Source: Methylobacterium isbiliense (GTDB taxonomy: Bacteria; Pseudomonadota; Alphaproteobacteria; Rhizobiales; Beijerinckiaceae). Taken from it: 64,000 nucleotides of DNA. The position numbers and the translations under genes are program-made. Where the stretch lies: positions 1-64,000 of the forward strand of contig NZ_BPQQ01000009.1 of NCBI RefSeq assembly GCF_022179325.1, in the 5' to 3' direction. Below, one piece after another: positions 33,324 to 41,889 of this stretch; position 1 is the stretch's first letter; each line of letters opens with the position of its first letter. The notes below the pieces were generated by a model. The model did not search any database. It was not told where the DNA came from and saw nothing but the letters and a program-made list of their open reading frames with translations.

Positions 33324-34802
33324 CTACGCTTGGCTTGCGACGGCGACCTCGGGCGCCGGGGCCTCGACGGTGAACACCACTCCGCCCGGGCGATACGCGA
33401 TCCGAGCCGTGCCGCCGAGCTCCATCGCCAGTGCCCGCTCGATCATGCGCGAGCCGAAGCCGTTCCGCTTCGGCTTCGCGACGGGTGGGCCGCCGATCTC
33501 CTCCCAGCGCAGCCAGAGGTGCGGTGGCTGCCGTCCCTCCACGATCCCCCAGTCGAGGACCACCCGGCCGGAATCGTTCGACAGGGCACCGTACTTCACC
33601 GCGTTCGTCGCCAGCTCGTGCAACGCCATCACGAACGCCAGGCTCGCCCGCGGCGACAGCCAGACCTCCGGACCGGCGACGGTGAAGCGCCTGGCGGCGC
33701 CGCTCCGGAACGGTTGCAAGGCCCGCTCGACGATCTCGCCCAGCGTCGCTCCTCCCCAATCCCCACGGATCAGGGCGTCGTGGGCCGCCGCCAGGGACGC
33801 GAGGCGTGCGTCGAGTGTCTCGCGCGCCTCGTCCAGGCCGCCCGCGTTGCGCAGCGTCTGGTGGGCGATGGACTGCATCGTCGCCATCGAGTTCTTGACC
33901 CGATGCGTGAGCTCGTCCGCCAGGAGGCGGCGGTGCTCTTCGCCGCGCTTGCGTTCCGTGACGTCGATGGACACCCCGGCCATGCTCAGAGGCTGGCCCT
34001 CCGGGTCGTAGAATGTCTGCCCGCGGACGTGCAGCCAGCGCTCCTCGCCGTTCGGCGTGCGAGCGCGGTACTCGATGTCGTAGTCTCCGCGCTCGGCGAT
34101 CGAGGTTTGCACCGCCTCCTGCATCCGCTCCCGGTCGGCCGGCACGATGGCGGCGAGCAGCTCCTCGTACGGGAACGGCTCGCTCGCGCTCCGACCGAAG
34201 TTCTCCTTGCAGATGTCGGACGCCTCCAGCCGGCGGTCGGCGAGGTCGAGCGTCCAGGAGCCGATCCGGCCGGCCTTGAGGGCGAACCGCATGCGGTCAT
34301 CGGTCCGGGCGAGCTCCGCCTTGCGCCGTGCGACCTCGTCCTCCAACGCGGCGAGCTCGCCTTGGAGGCGCACGAGCTTGTTCCGCTCCAGCGTGACGTC
34401 GAACTGCGAGGCGAAGAAGTAGGTCAGCGCACCGTCGCGGTCGAACACCGGCGAGACCAGCAGGCGGTTCCAGAAGACCTCGCCGTCCTTCTTGTGGTTG
34501 AGCAGCTCGATCTCGATGGGCACGCGCCGCTCGATGGCGTCCCGTATTCGGGCGACGTCGTAGGGGTTGGTCTCCGGACCCTGGAGGAAGCGGCAGTTCC
34601 GACCGAGGATCTCGTCGCGGGTGTAGCCGGTCAGCTTCGTGAAGGCCGCGTTGGCGAAGACGATGGGATTGTCGGGCCGGTTCGGGTCGGTGACGAGCAT
34701 CGGCATCCGCGTCGCCCGCACGGCGGCCGCGAACGGGTCGGAGCTCGCGTCCGACCGCGTCAGCTCCGCGTCGATGCGGTCGTGTTCCCGGTAGTCCGTC
34801 AC
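33324..34802 (-). CDS. LOV-PAS-HWE blue-light histidine kinase
   Basis: 492 residues from GTG 34800-34802 (a TTG at 34880 would add 26 low-complexity residues). The N-terminal domain is a LOV photosensor: VFANAAFTKLTGYTRDEILG, then GRNCRFLQGPETN with the flavin-adduct Cys at about 70. A linking coiled coil (about 140-165) and a second PAS (about 170-285) follow. The HWE kinase has DELTHRVKNSMATMQSIAHQ (His about 300), HELATNAVKYG and GFGSRMIERAL. HWE/LOV kinases in alphaproteobacteria control the general stress response and attachment in blue light. No response regulator is adjacent on this strand. Confidence 0.92.
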   Translation of the reverse strand: MTDYREHDRIDAELTRSDASSDPFAAAVRATRMPMLVTDPNRPDNPIVFANAAFTKLTGYTRDEILGRNCRFLQGPETNPYDVARIRDAIERRVPIEIELLNHKKDGEVFWNRLLVSPVFDRDGALTYFFASQFDVTLERNKLVRLQGELAALEDEVARRKAELARTDDRMRFALKAGRIGSWTLDLADRRLEASDICKENFGRSASEPFPYEELLAAIVPADRERMQEAVQTSIAERGDYDIEYRARTPNGEERWLHVRGQTFYDPEGQPLSMAGVSIDVTERKRGEEHRRLLADELTHRVKNSMATMQSIAHQTLRNAGGLDEARETLDARLASLAAAHDALIRGDWGGATLGEIVERALQPFRSGAARRFTVAGPEVWLSPRASLAFVMALHELATNAVKYGALSNDSGRVVLDWGIVEGRQPPHLWLRWEEIGGPPVAKPKRNGFGSRMIERALAMELGGTARIAYRPGGVVFTVEAPAPEVAVASQA

Positions 34803-34919
34803 GTCACAGCCCGTCGGTGCCCGTACTCCGGGTCCCGGTTCCTGGCATGACCGTAGCACAGGTCCACGACTTGGCGGCAAGCGTGATCGATCGGTCGGGT
34901 CGGTGGTCAGACACGCCGT

Positions 34920-37337
34920 TCAGCCCAGGATGACCCGGAGCTTGTTCGCGAGCTCGTCGCGCCGGTAGGGCTTGCTGAGAAGCGGCAGGTCGGCCGGCAC
35001 GCCCTGCTCGCCGAGCGCCGTGCCCGTGTAGCCGGAGGCGAGCAGCACTCGCAGGCCGGGGCGCAGGCGACGCGCCTCCACCGATAGCTGCACACCGTTC
35101 ATGCCGCCGGGCATCACGACGTCCGAGAACATGATGTCGATCCGCTCCGGGCCGCCAAGCCGCTCCAGGGCCTGCTCGGCCTGCGTCGCGGTCAGCGTCC
35201 GGTAGCCGAGCTCGCCCAGGCTCTCGACGGCCATTTCCAGCACCGCCGGCTCATCCTCGACCACCAGCACCACCTCGCCCGAAGCGGCGCGGCGCAGGGG
35301 CATAGGCCCGTCCGGTCGGTTCTGCGCCTCCTTCTCGACCGAGCGCGGCAGGTAGAGCTCGATGGACGTGCCGCGGCTGGCCTCGCTCTTGATCTGCGCG
35401 TGGCCGCCGGCCTGCCGCACGAAACCGTAGACTTGGCTGAGGCCGAGGCCGGTGCCCTTGCCGACGTCTTTCGTGGTGAAGAAAGGCTCGAACGCGCGGG
35501 CGAGCGTGGCGTCATCCATCCCGTGACCGGTGTCAGAGACCGAGACGAGCACGTAGGCCCCAGGCCGCAGGTCCGGCCGGTCCGCCGTCTCGTGCGGGTC
35601 GAGGTGCGCGTTGCAGGTCCTCACCGTCAGCGTCCCGCCGCCCGGCATCGCGTCGCGCGCGTTGACCGCGAGGTTGAGCACCGCGCTCTCGAACTGGCCG
35701 GGGTCGAGCCGCACCGGGTCGAGGCTGGCGTCGAGGTCGAGCCGGACCTCGATGGTCTCGCCCACCGCGCGCTGGAGCAGGGCCCGGAAGTCCTTGAGCA
35801 GCCGGTTCGGGTTGACCGTCTCCGGCCGCAGCACCTGCCGGCGCGAGAAGGACAGCAGCTTCTCGGTGACCTCGGCCCCGCGCTTGGCCGCCGTCATTGC
35901 CGAGGCCGCCAAGCGCTCCACGCGCTGTGCGTTGTCGGGCTTGCGCACGATCATGTCGAGGTTGCCCACGATGACGGTGAGCAGGTTGTTGAAGTCGTGT
36001 GCCACGCCGCCCGTGAGCTGGCCGATGGCCTCCATCTTCTGGGCCTGGTTGAGCCGCTCCTCGGCCTCGTGCTGATGTGTGGTGTCCATGACGATGCCGG
36101 CCACTGTCCGGGCTTGATCGGCCTCGTCGCGGTAGGCCTTGCCCCGTACCGTGATCCGTCGGATCGAGCCGTCGCCGGCGTGGCGGATGCGGCAGTTGAG
36201 GTCGAGGCGCCCGCTCCCGCCCACGCCTTCGAGCGCGGTCCGGACAGCGTCCCTGTCTTCCGGTACCACATGCCCAAGAAAGGTCTCGACGTCCCAGCTC
36301 TCGACCGGCTCACGGTAGCCGAAGATCGCGTCGTGCCGCGGGGTCCGGCGCGAGAAGCCGGTGCGCAGGTCGAGCTCCCAGTCGCCCATCTCGGCCGCTT
36401 CGAGCGCGAGGGCGAGGTTGTCGCGCGCCAGCTGCAGCTCCGCCCTTCGCGCCTCGCGCTCCTGTGCGGTGGCCTCGGCGCGGGCGTACAGGAAATCGAC
36501 CTCGCGTAGGTAGACGCCCAGCAGGATGAAGCCCGCGACGAGCGCCTCCAGCCGCCCCGTGAACCAGCCGACCGTGCCGCGTGCCGCGCCCGGCAGCGTG
36601 ATCATGTTGTCGAACACGAGCAGGAGCAGGGAGACGGCCAGCCAGAGCTGCAGGACGGTGCGCAGGCGCGTGGTCCAGCACAGCACTGCGAGGGCGAGAA
36701 CCGTCAAGGCGACGACGGCCGGGCCGACGCCCGAGGTGGTCAGCAGCCAGTAGTCGTCGCCCTCGACGCACTTCGGCAGGAGGTGGACGTAACGCGTGAC
36801 GACCACGGCCGTGAGCGCGGCCGCCGCGACCGTCGCGGCTATCGCGAGCAGGGCGACCGCGGCGGCGCGCGCCGGCGCGACCGTCCGGCTGCGCCCGTCG
36901 CCCTCCAGGATGGCGTAGGGCAACGCGCAGAGCGGCGGCCCGACATGCCAGAACGTCCAGAGCCAGGTCGTGGTGTCGGGACCGGAGCCCAGGATGCGCC
37001 CCGGTGCGAGCACGTTGGGGAAGGATAGCATCTGCAGGAACACGACCAGCGTCACGTAGAGGCTGCCGGTCCCGAGCACGAGCAGGGACGCCGAGCGGGT
37101 ACGTCGGTACTGGGTGAGGAAGAGGAAGGTCGTCAGGCCGTAGACCACGACCAGGGCCGATTGGTAGACGGGCACGAAGCCCGGCATCGGCGGGATGGGC
37201 AGGTTCGCGAAAGGCAGGAGCGCCAGCGTGACCGCACCGGAGACGAGGCTGACGAGGCCGGCGAGCAGACGCTGCCTCAAGCCGGCCCGGGCCGTGGCGA
37301 GGGTTTCAAGCGTCGGGTCGGCCGAGGTCGCGTGCAT
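34920..37337 (-). CDS. Hybrid histidine kinase: MASE-type membrane sensor, PAS, HisKA, HATPase, receiver
   Basis: 805 residues from ATG 37335-37337. About seven N-terminal membrane helices (25-300) resemble MASE4. A PAS domain (about 325-445) with WELDLRTGFSRRTPRHDAIF follows, then HisKA with QLTGGVAHDFNNLLTVIVG (phospho-His about 470), the ATPase domain (NLAVNARDAMPGGG, DTGHGMD, GTGLGLSQVYGFV) and a C-terminal receiver (VVLVVEDEP, phospho-Asp in MFSDVVMPGGMNG, Lys in SKPYRR). This architecture autophosphorylates and passes phosphate to its own receiver. Next to it are a LOV kinase and cyclase, forming a sensory cluster. Confidence 0.92.
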   Translation of the reverse strand: MHATSADPTLETLATARAGLRQRLLAGLVSLVSGAVTLALLPFANLPIPPMPGFVPVYQSALVVVYGLTTFLFLTQYRRTRSASLLVLGTGSLYVTLVVFLQMLSFPNVLAPGRILGSGPDTTTWLWTFWHVGPPLCALPYAILEGDGRSRTVAPARAAAVALLAIAATVAAAALTAVVVTRYVHLLPKCVEGDDYWLLTTSGVGPAVVALTVLALAVLCWTTRLRTVLQLWLAVSLLLLVFDNMITLPGAARGTVGWFTGRLEALVAGFILLGVYLREVDFLYARAEATAQEREARRAELQLARDNLALALEAAEMGDWELDLRTGFSRRTPRHDAIFGYREPVESWDVETFLGHVVPEDRDAVRTALEGVGGSGRLDLNCRIRHAGDGSIRRITVRGKAYRDEADQARTVAGIVMDTTHQHEAEERLNQAQKMEAIGQLTGGVAHDFNNLLTVIVGNLDMIVRKPDNAQRVERLAASAMTAAKRGAEVTEKLLSFSRRQVLRPETVNPNRLLKDFRALLQRAVGETIEVRLDLDASLDPVRLDPGQFESAVLNLAVNARDAMPGGGTLTVRTCNAHLDPHETADRPDLRPGAYVLVSVSDTGHGMDDATLARAFEPFFTTKDVGKGTGLGLSQVYGFVRQAGGHAQIKSEASRGTSIELYLPRSVEKEAQNRPDGPMPLRRAASGEVVLVVEDEPAVLEMAVESLGELGYRTLTATQAEQALERLGGPERIDIMFSDVVMPGGMNGVQLSVEARRLRPGLRVLLASGYTGTALGEQGVPADLPLLSKPYRRDELANKLRVILG

Positions 37338-37645
37338 CGCCAGCTCCGTCCCGATGCGCGATGGCCGACCAGCCGGCAACTCGCTCGCAAGGTCGAGGGG
37401 TTAGCATGGCTCCGGAGTGGGCGCCATTTGACGGGCTTCCGGGTGCGGATCAACCGGGGGCTCGGCGGCGCCGTCGAGGTTCGGGAGCAGGTTCGCCGCG
37501 CGTTGCGGCGGCGGGCTGCTGCCGGTTCAGGGACGCCCGAGCGCGCGACCGGGTTTCGAGCCACGATCCCACCTGCGTAGCCGTCCGGGGAGACCGCGGG
37601 CGTCCTCCGAAGTTGTCGGTTGCGAACGTCCCATCGGAGATCCGG
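37338..37645. other. Intergenic region, no gene seen
   Basis: About 310 bases between the divergent hybrid kinase and the small 37646 gene. Frames are open by GC bias only. Expected to contain both promoters; no repeat or palindrome recognised. Confidence 0.3.
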
Positions 37646-37891
37646 ATGCCGAATCCCTTCTGTGCCGCGTTCCTGCTCGCCGTCGAGGCGCAGCGGGTCA
37701 TCGAGTTGCGGCTGGTGCGCATCGCTTGGGGCGGGGCCGAGGCGCAGGCGGAGATGGTGTCGATGGTCGGCGAGAAGATCGTGGCCGCGATGGAAGCCGC
37801 CAACACGCTGCTGGCCGGCGGCACCCACTGCCAAGTGGTCGCGCGATACCGGGAGCTGGTCGCGGCCAACGCACGGCGCCTGTCGGCCTGA
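37646..37891 (+). CDS. Small helical hypothetical protein
   Basis: 81 residues from ATG 37646; the longer open frame upstream is non-protein-like. One or two amphipathic helices dominate (AAFLLAVEAQRVIELRLVRI, then AEMVSMVGEKIVAAMEAAN), ending VARYRELVAANARRL. No signal peptide. The pattern resembles small conserved proteins of methylobacteria of unknown role that carry repeated hydrophobic-Met positions. Next to the gene-fragment zone. Confidence 0.6.
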   Translation: MPNPFCAAFLLAVEAQRVIELRLVRIAWGGAEAQAEMVSMVGEKIVAAMEAANTLLAGGTHCQVVARYRELVAANARRLSA

Positions 37892-38030
37892 CACGTTGTA
37901 GCTCGCCGCGCCATTCCCGCGATCATGGGATCGCCGGTGCCGTCCAGCCGCCCGGCCCCGTACGAGGCCGGGACCGGCCGGGGACGAAACCTTTCGCCTC
38001 ACGGGCCGCTCGCTGCAATGGTTCGACTGC

Positions 38031-38246
38031 TTGCGCCCGCCGCCTGCCGGCGGGATGAACGGGCGGCAGATGGCCGACGCCGAGCGCGAGCGCCGTCCGG
38101 GCCTGAAGGTCCTGTTCATCACCGGCTACGCCGAGAACGCGGCGGTCGGCTACGGACACCTCAGCCCCGGCATGCAGGTCCTGACAAAGCCGTTCGCGAT
38201 GGACGCGCTCGGCTCGCGGATCCGGGACCTCATCCACACGCCGTGA
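38031..38246 (+). pseudogene. C-terminal fragment of a response-regulator receiver domain
   Basis: About 65 residues: GGMNGRQMADAERERRPGLK, then VLFITGYAENAA and VLTKPFAMDAL. This is strand 3 onward of a receiver domain, as found at the end of hybrid kinases (compare GGMNG and SKPYR in the protein at 34920-37337). The phospho-acceptor half is absent; upstream sequence is unrelated. A truncated leftover rather than a functional regulator. Confidence 0.7.
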
Positions 38247-38521
38247 GGGCGACCGCCTCGGAACCCGGAGGCGTCCGGGGCCGCGGCATGGCCGCCGCCG
38301 GACAGGGCGGCGGGTCATCGTCGTCCCGGCGCCGGGGACGCACGTACCGGCCCAGGTTCGTCAGAGGGCGCGCACACCGACGCGGCAGGGGCGTGCCGAC
38401 CGGCGCGGCCCTCGCCCCGGGCTCGGCGCCCCGGTCGAGTTCGGCCAGCGCGGACTGCGCCGCATCGAGGGGGACCGGCTCGGCCCTGCTGCCGGTCAGG
38501 CAGCGCAGGCCGGGCGCGTTC
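38247..38521. other. Degenerate intergenic sequence
   Basis: About 275 bases between two gene fragments. No coding pattern that I can defend in any frame. Confidence 0.3.
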
Positions 38522-38596
38522 TCAAGGGCGTTGGCGTCCGAGGCTGTTGTTGAGCGTGTTCCAGGTGCCGTCGAGGAAGATGGCGAGGCGCTTCAT
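38522..38596 (-). pseudogene. N-terminal stub of a DUF2235 (alpha/beta hydrolase) gene
   Basis: ATG 38594-38596 opens MKRLAIFLDGTWNTLNN, the characteristic beginning of DUF2235 proteins (T6SS phospholipase effector Tle1-like fold). After about 18 residues the homology ends and a stop follows at residue 25, where several hundred residues are expected. A truncated remnant at a rearrangement boundary. Confidence 0.7.
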
Positions 38597-38839
38597 GGCG
38601 GATACCCCCGGTATCGCGGGACGGAGACGTGAGGCGGTCCGGCCCGCCCCGGCGCAGCTCAACGTCGACGGTCCGGCGACGTTCCTGATGCGTTCCTGGG
38701 TGGGTCCGGCAACGGGCTCCAGCGGTCTATCCCCGTTATCCACACCCCTTCACGCCGCATGCCGGAGGCCAAGCTGGGACGCTTGGCGGGACCCGGCCGT
38801 TGTGTTCCACTTTTGTTCCGTTGGATTCGGATCGCGCGC

Positions 38840-39062
38840 ATGCAGGTCTCGGGCGTCATGGTCGGGTTGCCGACACCCATCCCCATCCTGGCGAAACCCG
38901 TGCGTGCCGGCTTCCCGAGCCCAGCCGACGACTTCGTCGAGGAGGAGATCGACCTGCAGAGGCTGCTGATCGCCAACCGGCCGGCCACCTTCCTGGTGCG
39001 GGTTGCCGGCGACAGCATGATGCTCGCCCGCCTCTTCGACGGCGACCTCGGGGTGGTCGACC
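38840..39062 (+). pseudogene. umuD: umuD-like gene fragment, 3' part lost at a fusion junction
   Basis: From ATG 38840: a UmuD/LexA-type N-terminus with the self-cleavage site in VRAGFPSPADDF (Ala-Gly, about 21-22), EEEIDLQRLLI, and the active-site Ser in RVAGDSMM (about 55-59), ending at GDLGVVDR (about 74). The lysine half of the catalytic dyad and the C-terminus are missing, because the frame then runs into the antisense of an unrelated oxidoreductase. UmuD proteins form the SOS polymerase V with UmuC; no umuC is present. Cleavage is impossible without the lysine. Confidence 0.75.
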
Positions 39063-39295
39063 GGGAAGCCGGATGCCTCGGCGATGCCGACCCAGGCGTT
39101 GCGGTCACCCGAGTGCAGCCATTCGCAGCCGAGGTCGAGCGGGTATCCCCCGAGATCCTGGGTGAACGCGCGTCCCCCGAGGCGCGACGAGGCCTCAAGC
39201 AGCAGCGCCGCCTTCCCCTGATCCGCGAGCCTCCGCGCCGCGCCGATGCCGGCGGCGCCTGCCCCCACGATGATGACGTCGTACTCGTTGTACAT
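39059..39295 (-). pseudogene. Flavin amine-oxidase-like gene fragment
   Basis: From ATG 39293-39295: YDVIIVGAGAAGIGAARRLA (FAD Rossmann motif), LLLEASSRLGGRAFT (second FAD motif, E and GGR) and LDLGCEWLHSGDRN, as at the front of flavin amine oxidases (monoamine-oxidase family). After about 79 residues (SGFPVD) the frame crosses the junction into reversed umuD sequence. The substrate and C-terminal FAD segments are absent. Confidence 0.75.
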
Positions 39296-39411
39296 GCGCC
39301 GAAGGTGAGATCGAGCATCGCGCGGGACAAGCGGCAGGGCTTGCAGGGACCAGCATCGTTCCAGGCGTTTAGGCGCTGGGCCGGCCATCCATCCAGTGGA
39401 CGATCCTGGCT

Positions 39412-39603
39412 TCAGCCTGCTTTGCAGGCACCGCGGACCGTCACAGCCCTGAGCCCCGGCAGGATCTCCGACGGCGTCAGGGGGCCCTGCTCGACGGGGA
39501 GCTCGGCTATCTCCTGCATGACGCCGTCCCAGAACTCCTCGACGCGGAACTGGTCGAACTGGTTCTCGACCTGCGCCAGGCGGATCTGAACGTGGCGGCC
39601 TCG
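39412..39603 (-). pseudogene. C-terminal coding fragment of unknown protein
   Basis: On the minus strand a protein-like frame of about 63 residues, without a start codon, reads HVQIRLAQVENQFDQFRVEE, then FWDGVMQEIAELPVEQ and TPSEILPGLRAVTV, stopping at 39412-39414. The helical heptad-like pattern and codon usage look genuine. An in-frame TGA (39604-39606) precedes it. Probably the tail of a lost gene. Confidence 0.4.
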
Positions 39604-39994
39604 TCATCAGCGGCCTGGACTTGGGCAGCGAGCGCGGCGTTCCTAGCCTAAAGATCTTGTGGCCTCTTGGCTCGACCACTCCGCGCAGAGACCGCTTGCG
39701 AGCGAAGAGCGGCCATTCCAGCGGCTGTGGCAGAAGGTCCGGAAGTGGCGCACAGCAGAACCATCAGCGTGCGAACTCCTGACCCCTTGCGGACATTCAA
39801 GCGTGCCGGCCCAGAGGTCTGCTCAGTAGGAGGAAGCGGACCTAGCAGCGGCGGCCACGACATCAGGAGGTTGTGCTACATTAAACGTGGCTTCGCGAGG
39901 TGAAGATCATCCCGTCCTTCCCTCGTCGCGCCGGCATGGCCGACCGGTCCCGCGATGGTATCGGCGCCCCCGTCCTGATGCCGGTCGGCGTCCG
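39604..39994. other. Intergenic region with second repeat copy
   Basis: About 390 bases; carries the 95-bp repeat copy 2 (39781-39875). Apart from that, no gene or signal recognised. Confidence 0.45.
39781..39875. repeat. Dispersed 95-bp repeat, copy 2
   Basis: Gapless partner of 17661-17755 with the same conserved blocks at both ends (GACCC-TTGC; CACGACATCAG and AGGTTGTG) and the same internal GAAGCGGA. Lies in the fragment zone just before the nucleotidyltransferase-like pseudogene. Confidence 0.55.
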
Positions 39995-40858
39995 GTGAGG
40001 GTGGGCGCTCTCACCCCCGAGGAGGTCCATGGCGCCGCCTTGCTCGGCGACCGCTACGAGGCGCACCTCGCCCTCCTCTCCTCCGACCCGACGCGGGGCC
40101 GCGACGCGGAGCTGGCCCACAGCCGGGGGGAGCTTCTCGCCGCCGGACGCGAGTGCCTCTACCTCGGGCTGCCCACCGTCGGGTCGAACACGGCCGCCGT
40201 GCTGCGCTAAGCCGCCCGCCAGGGCTTCCTCGGCGACCCGCTCCTCGTGATCGGGCCCGAGGCGCCGATCACCTACGGGCTGGCCGCCGGCTCGCGGATC
40301 GGACAGGCCTTTCCTGCCGGCGCGCCGCTCGAATTGGTCGCCGGACCGGAGGACGCCGACACGGCGGCGTTCGACGTCCTCATGACCTTTTGCGGGAGTC
40401 CGTACCGGGCATCCCGCGGCAGGGCCGGCCCGGTCAGAAACCCGGCCGGCCACGAGGTGCGCCTGCACCGGCCCGACCTGGGGGCGGAGCCCGAGGGAGC
40501 GGAATGGCTTCTCGGCGGCCAGACCGTCGCCCGCGTCGTGGTCTCCGTCGAGGGGATCCCCGCCCAGATCGTCGCGCCGGAACCGCGGACCTTCGCCCTG
40601 CGCAAGCTCTGGCTGGCCCGGCGGACCGGCCGTGACCCGGCGGATCGCGAGCGCGACGCCCGTGATGGCGCGACACTGCTCGAAGCGCTGGCGGCGGGAA
40701 TGCCTGGCTTTCCCCTGCACGAGGGCTTCGCGGGCGCGCTCCCCGGCCCCCTGCGGGAGGTCTTCGACCGCTGGCAGGCAAGGCGGCAACATCCCGCGCC
40801 TTCCCCGGCGCGGGACCTCGATATCCCGTCCTCGTCCGTTGCCGCGCCGAGGACGTGA
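39995..40858 (+). pseudogene. Nucleotidyltransferase-like gene interrupted by a TAA codon, 5' part missing
   Basis: A single frame of about 287 codons is broken once, by TAA at 40208-40210 (context VGSNTAAVLR-stop-AARQGFLG). Both sides read as one protein: CLYLGLPTVGSNTA, LLVIGPEAPITYGLAAGSRI, then EWLLGGQTVARVVVS and RTFALRKLWLARRTGRDPADRERDARDGATLL. That is the layout of large nucleotidyltransferase-fold proteins of methylobacteria (similar to GSU2403-type annotation). The region before 39995 lacks the expected N-terminus. One substitution (e.g. AAA or GAA to TAA) plus 5' loss explains the state. Confidence 0.6.
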
Positions 40859-40876
40859 ACGCTCCGTCGGGCCGCC

Positions 40877-41095
40877 CTAGCCGCGCCGGGTCATGTTCAT
40901 GGACATGCCCTCGCAGCAGCAGCCGCCCTTCTTCCCCTTCGTGGCGCCTTGGTTCATGGCCATGCCGCCCTTCATGCCGGGCTTGCCGCACATCATGGCG
41001 CCCTTGCCCTTGCCGCCGCCGCAGCAGGACATCGCCATCGCCGGGGACGCCGCCAGCAGCAGCAGGGCGGCCGAAGCCAGTGCGATTTGCTTCAT
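40877..41095 (-). CDS. Small exported Cys/Met-rich metal-binding protein
   Basis: 72 residues: signal peptide (about 1-21, ASPAMA-M) and a mature chain dominated by Cys, Met, Gly and Lys (MSCCGGGKGKGAMMCGKPGM, later GGCCCEGMSMNM). Seven cysteines and many methionines suggest Cu(I) or Ag(I) binding in the periplasm. No domain family recognised. It is the last gene of the unit glutaredoxin-MauE, DUF4396, this gene (44-nt gap), which suggests all three serve metal or thiol homeostasis. Confidence 0.75.
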   Translation of the reverse strand: MKQIALASAALLLLAASPAMAMSCCGGGKGKGAMMCGKPGMKGGMAMNQGATKGKKGGCCCEGMSMNMTRRG

Positions 41096-41139
41096 GGTCT
41101 TTACTCCTCGCTTGAATGGGACACCGGAGGGGGTGCCCC

Positions 41140-41889
41140 TCACATCCGCTCCTTGATACCGGAGCCGACGAGCCACCAGTTCACCGGGTAGCTGGTCAGG
41201 AACCCCGCGACCATGGCGAGCTGCATGGCGAACCAGAACTCGACCGAGTGAACCGGCGCCCGCTGCCCGGCCAGGCGCGGGAAGAGCCAGAACTGCACCA
41301 GCGCCATCAGGCCGTACATCCCCACCTGCCAGGCGATCAGCGACAGGGTGTCGGCCTTGAGGGCAGCCACCAGGCCCTCGCCTGGCGAAAGGCCCCGCAT
41401 CGGCACGATGGCGTAATACTGGAACACGATCCCGAGCGCGTAGGCGAAGACGAAGTCCAGCGCCCACACGGCGTACATCTTCTCCTCGAAGGCCCACTGC
41501 CAGCCGAACCAGACCGCCACCGCCGGAACCAGGAAGGCCAGCCACTCGGCGGCGACGTCGCCCAGCATGCAGCCGCTGCCGCAGTGGAGCGCGCCCTTGC
41601 CCACCATCACCGGGAACGGCGTGCCGGTCATGTTCGGCGGCTCCTCGCCCCGCTCCTTCGCGTGGTGGTGCGCCTCCATCGTCGCGAGGCGGCCGTAGCG
41701 GAAGTAGGCCCAGACCACGGCCACCGACCCGAATAGGGCGCTGACTGGCCAGACCACGTTCATCACGGTCATGTGCTGTGGGTGCCGGACCACCTCCACC
41801 GACAGCAGCAGCGCGCAGGCGGCCCCCAGCAGCAGCGCGGCAATCGAGACGGCATGGAGCCAGCCCGGGGCGGCGAAGGCGGCGCTCAA
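41140..41889 (-). CDS. DUF4396 membrane protein
   Basis: 249 residues, start TTG 41887-41889 overlapping the TGA of the glutaredoxin-MauE gene (TTGA). About seven membrane helices. Recognisable family segments: NVVWPVSALFGSVAVVWAYF, then GKGALHCGSGCMLGDVAAEW (two Cys and a His near the membrane), FGWQWAFEEKMYAVW and SYPVNWWLVGSGIKE. DUF4396 proteins are uncharacterised and are often found beside copper or thiol-related genes. The HCGSGC motif could bind metal. Gene order supports joint action with the glutaredoxin fusion. Confidence 0.82.
   Translation of the reverse strand: MSAAFAAPGWLHAVSIAALLLGAACALLLSVEVVRHPQHMTVMNVVWPVSALFGSVAVVWAYFRYGRLATMEAHHHAKERGEEPPNMTGTPFPVMVGKGALHCGSGCMLGDVAAEWLAFLVPAVAVWFGWQWAFEEKMYAVWALDFVFAYALGIVFQYYAIVPMRGLSPGEGLVAALKADTLSLIAWQVGMYGLMALVQFWLFPRLAGQRAPVHSVEFWFAMQLAMVAGFLTSYPVNWWLVGSGIKERM

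Noticed and set aside
39881-40792. 303-codon minus-strand frame
   Set aside because: Antisense to the nucleotidyltransferase-like pseudogene, whose plus-strand frame reads as a real protein on both sides of its stop.
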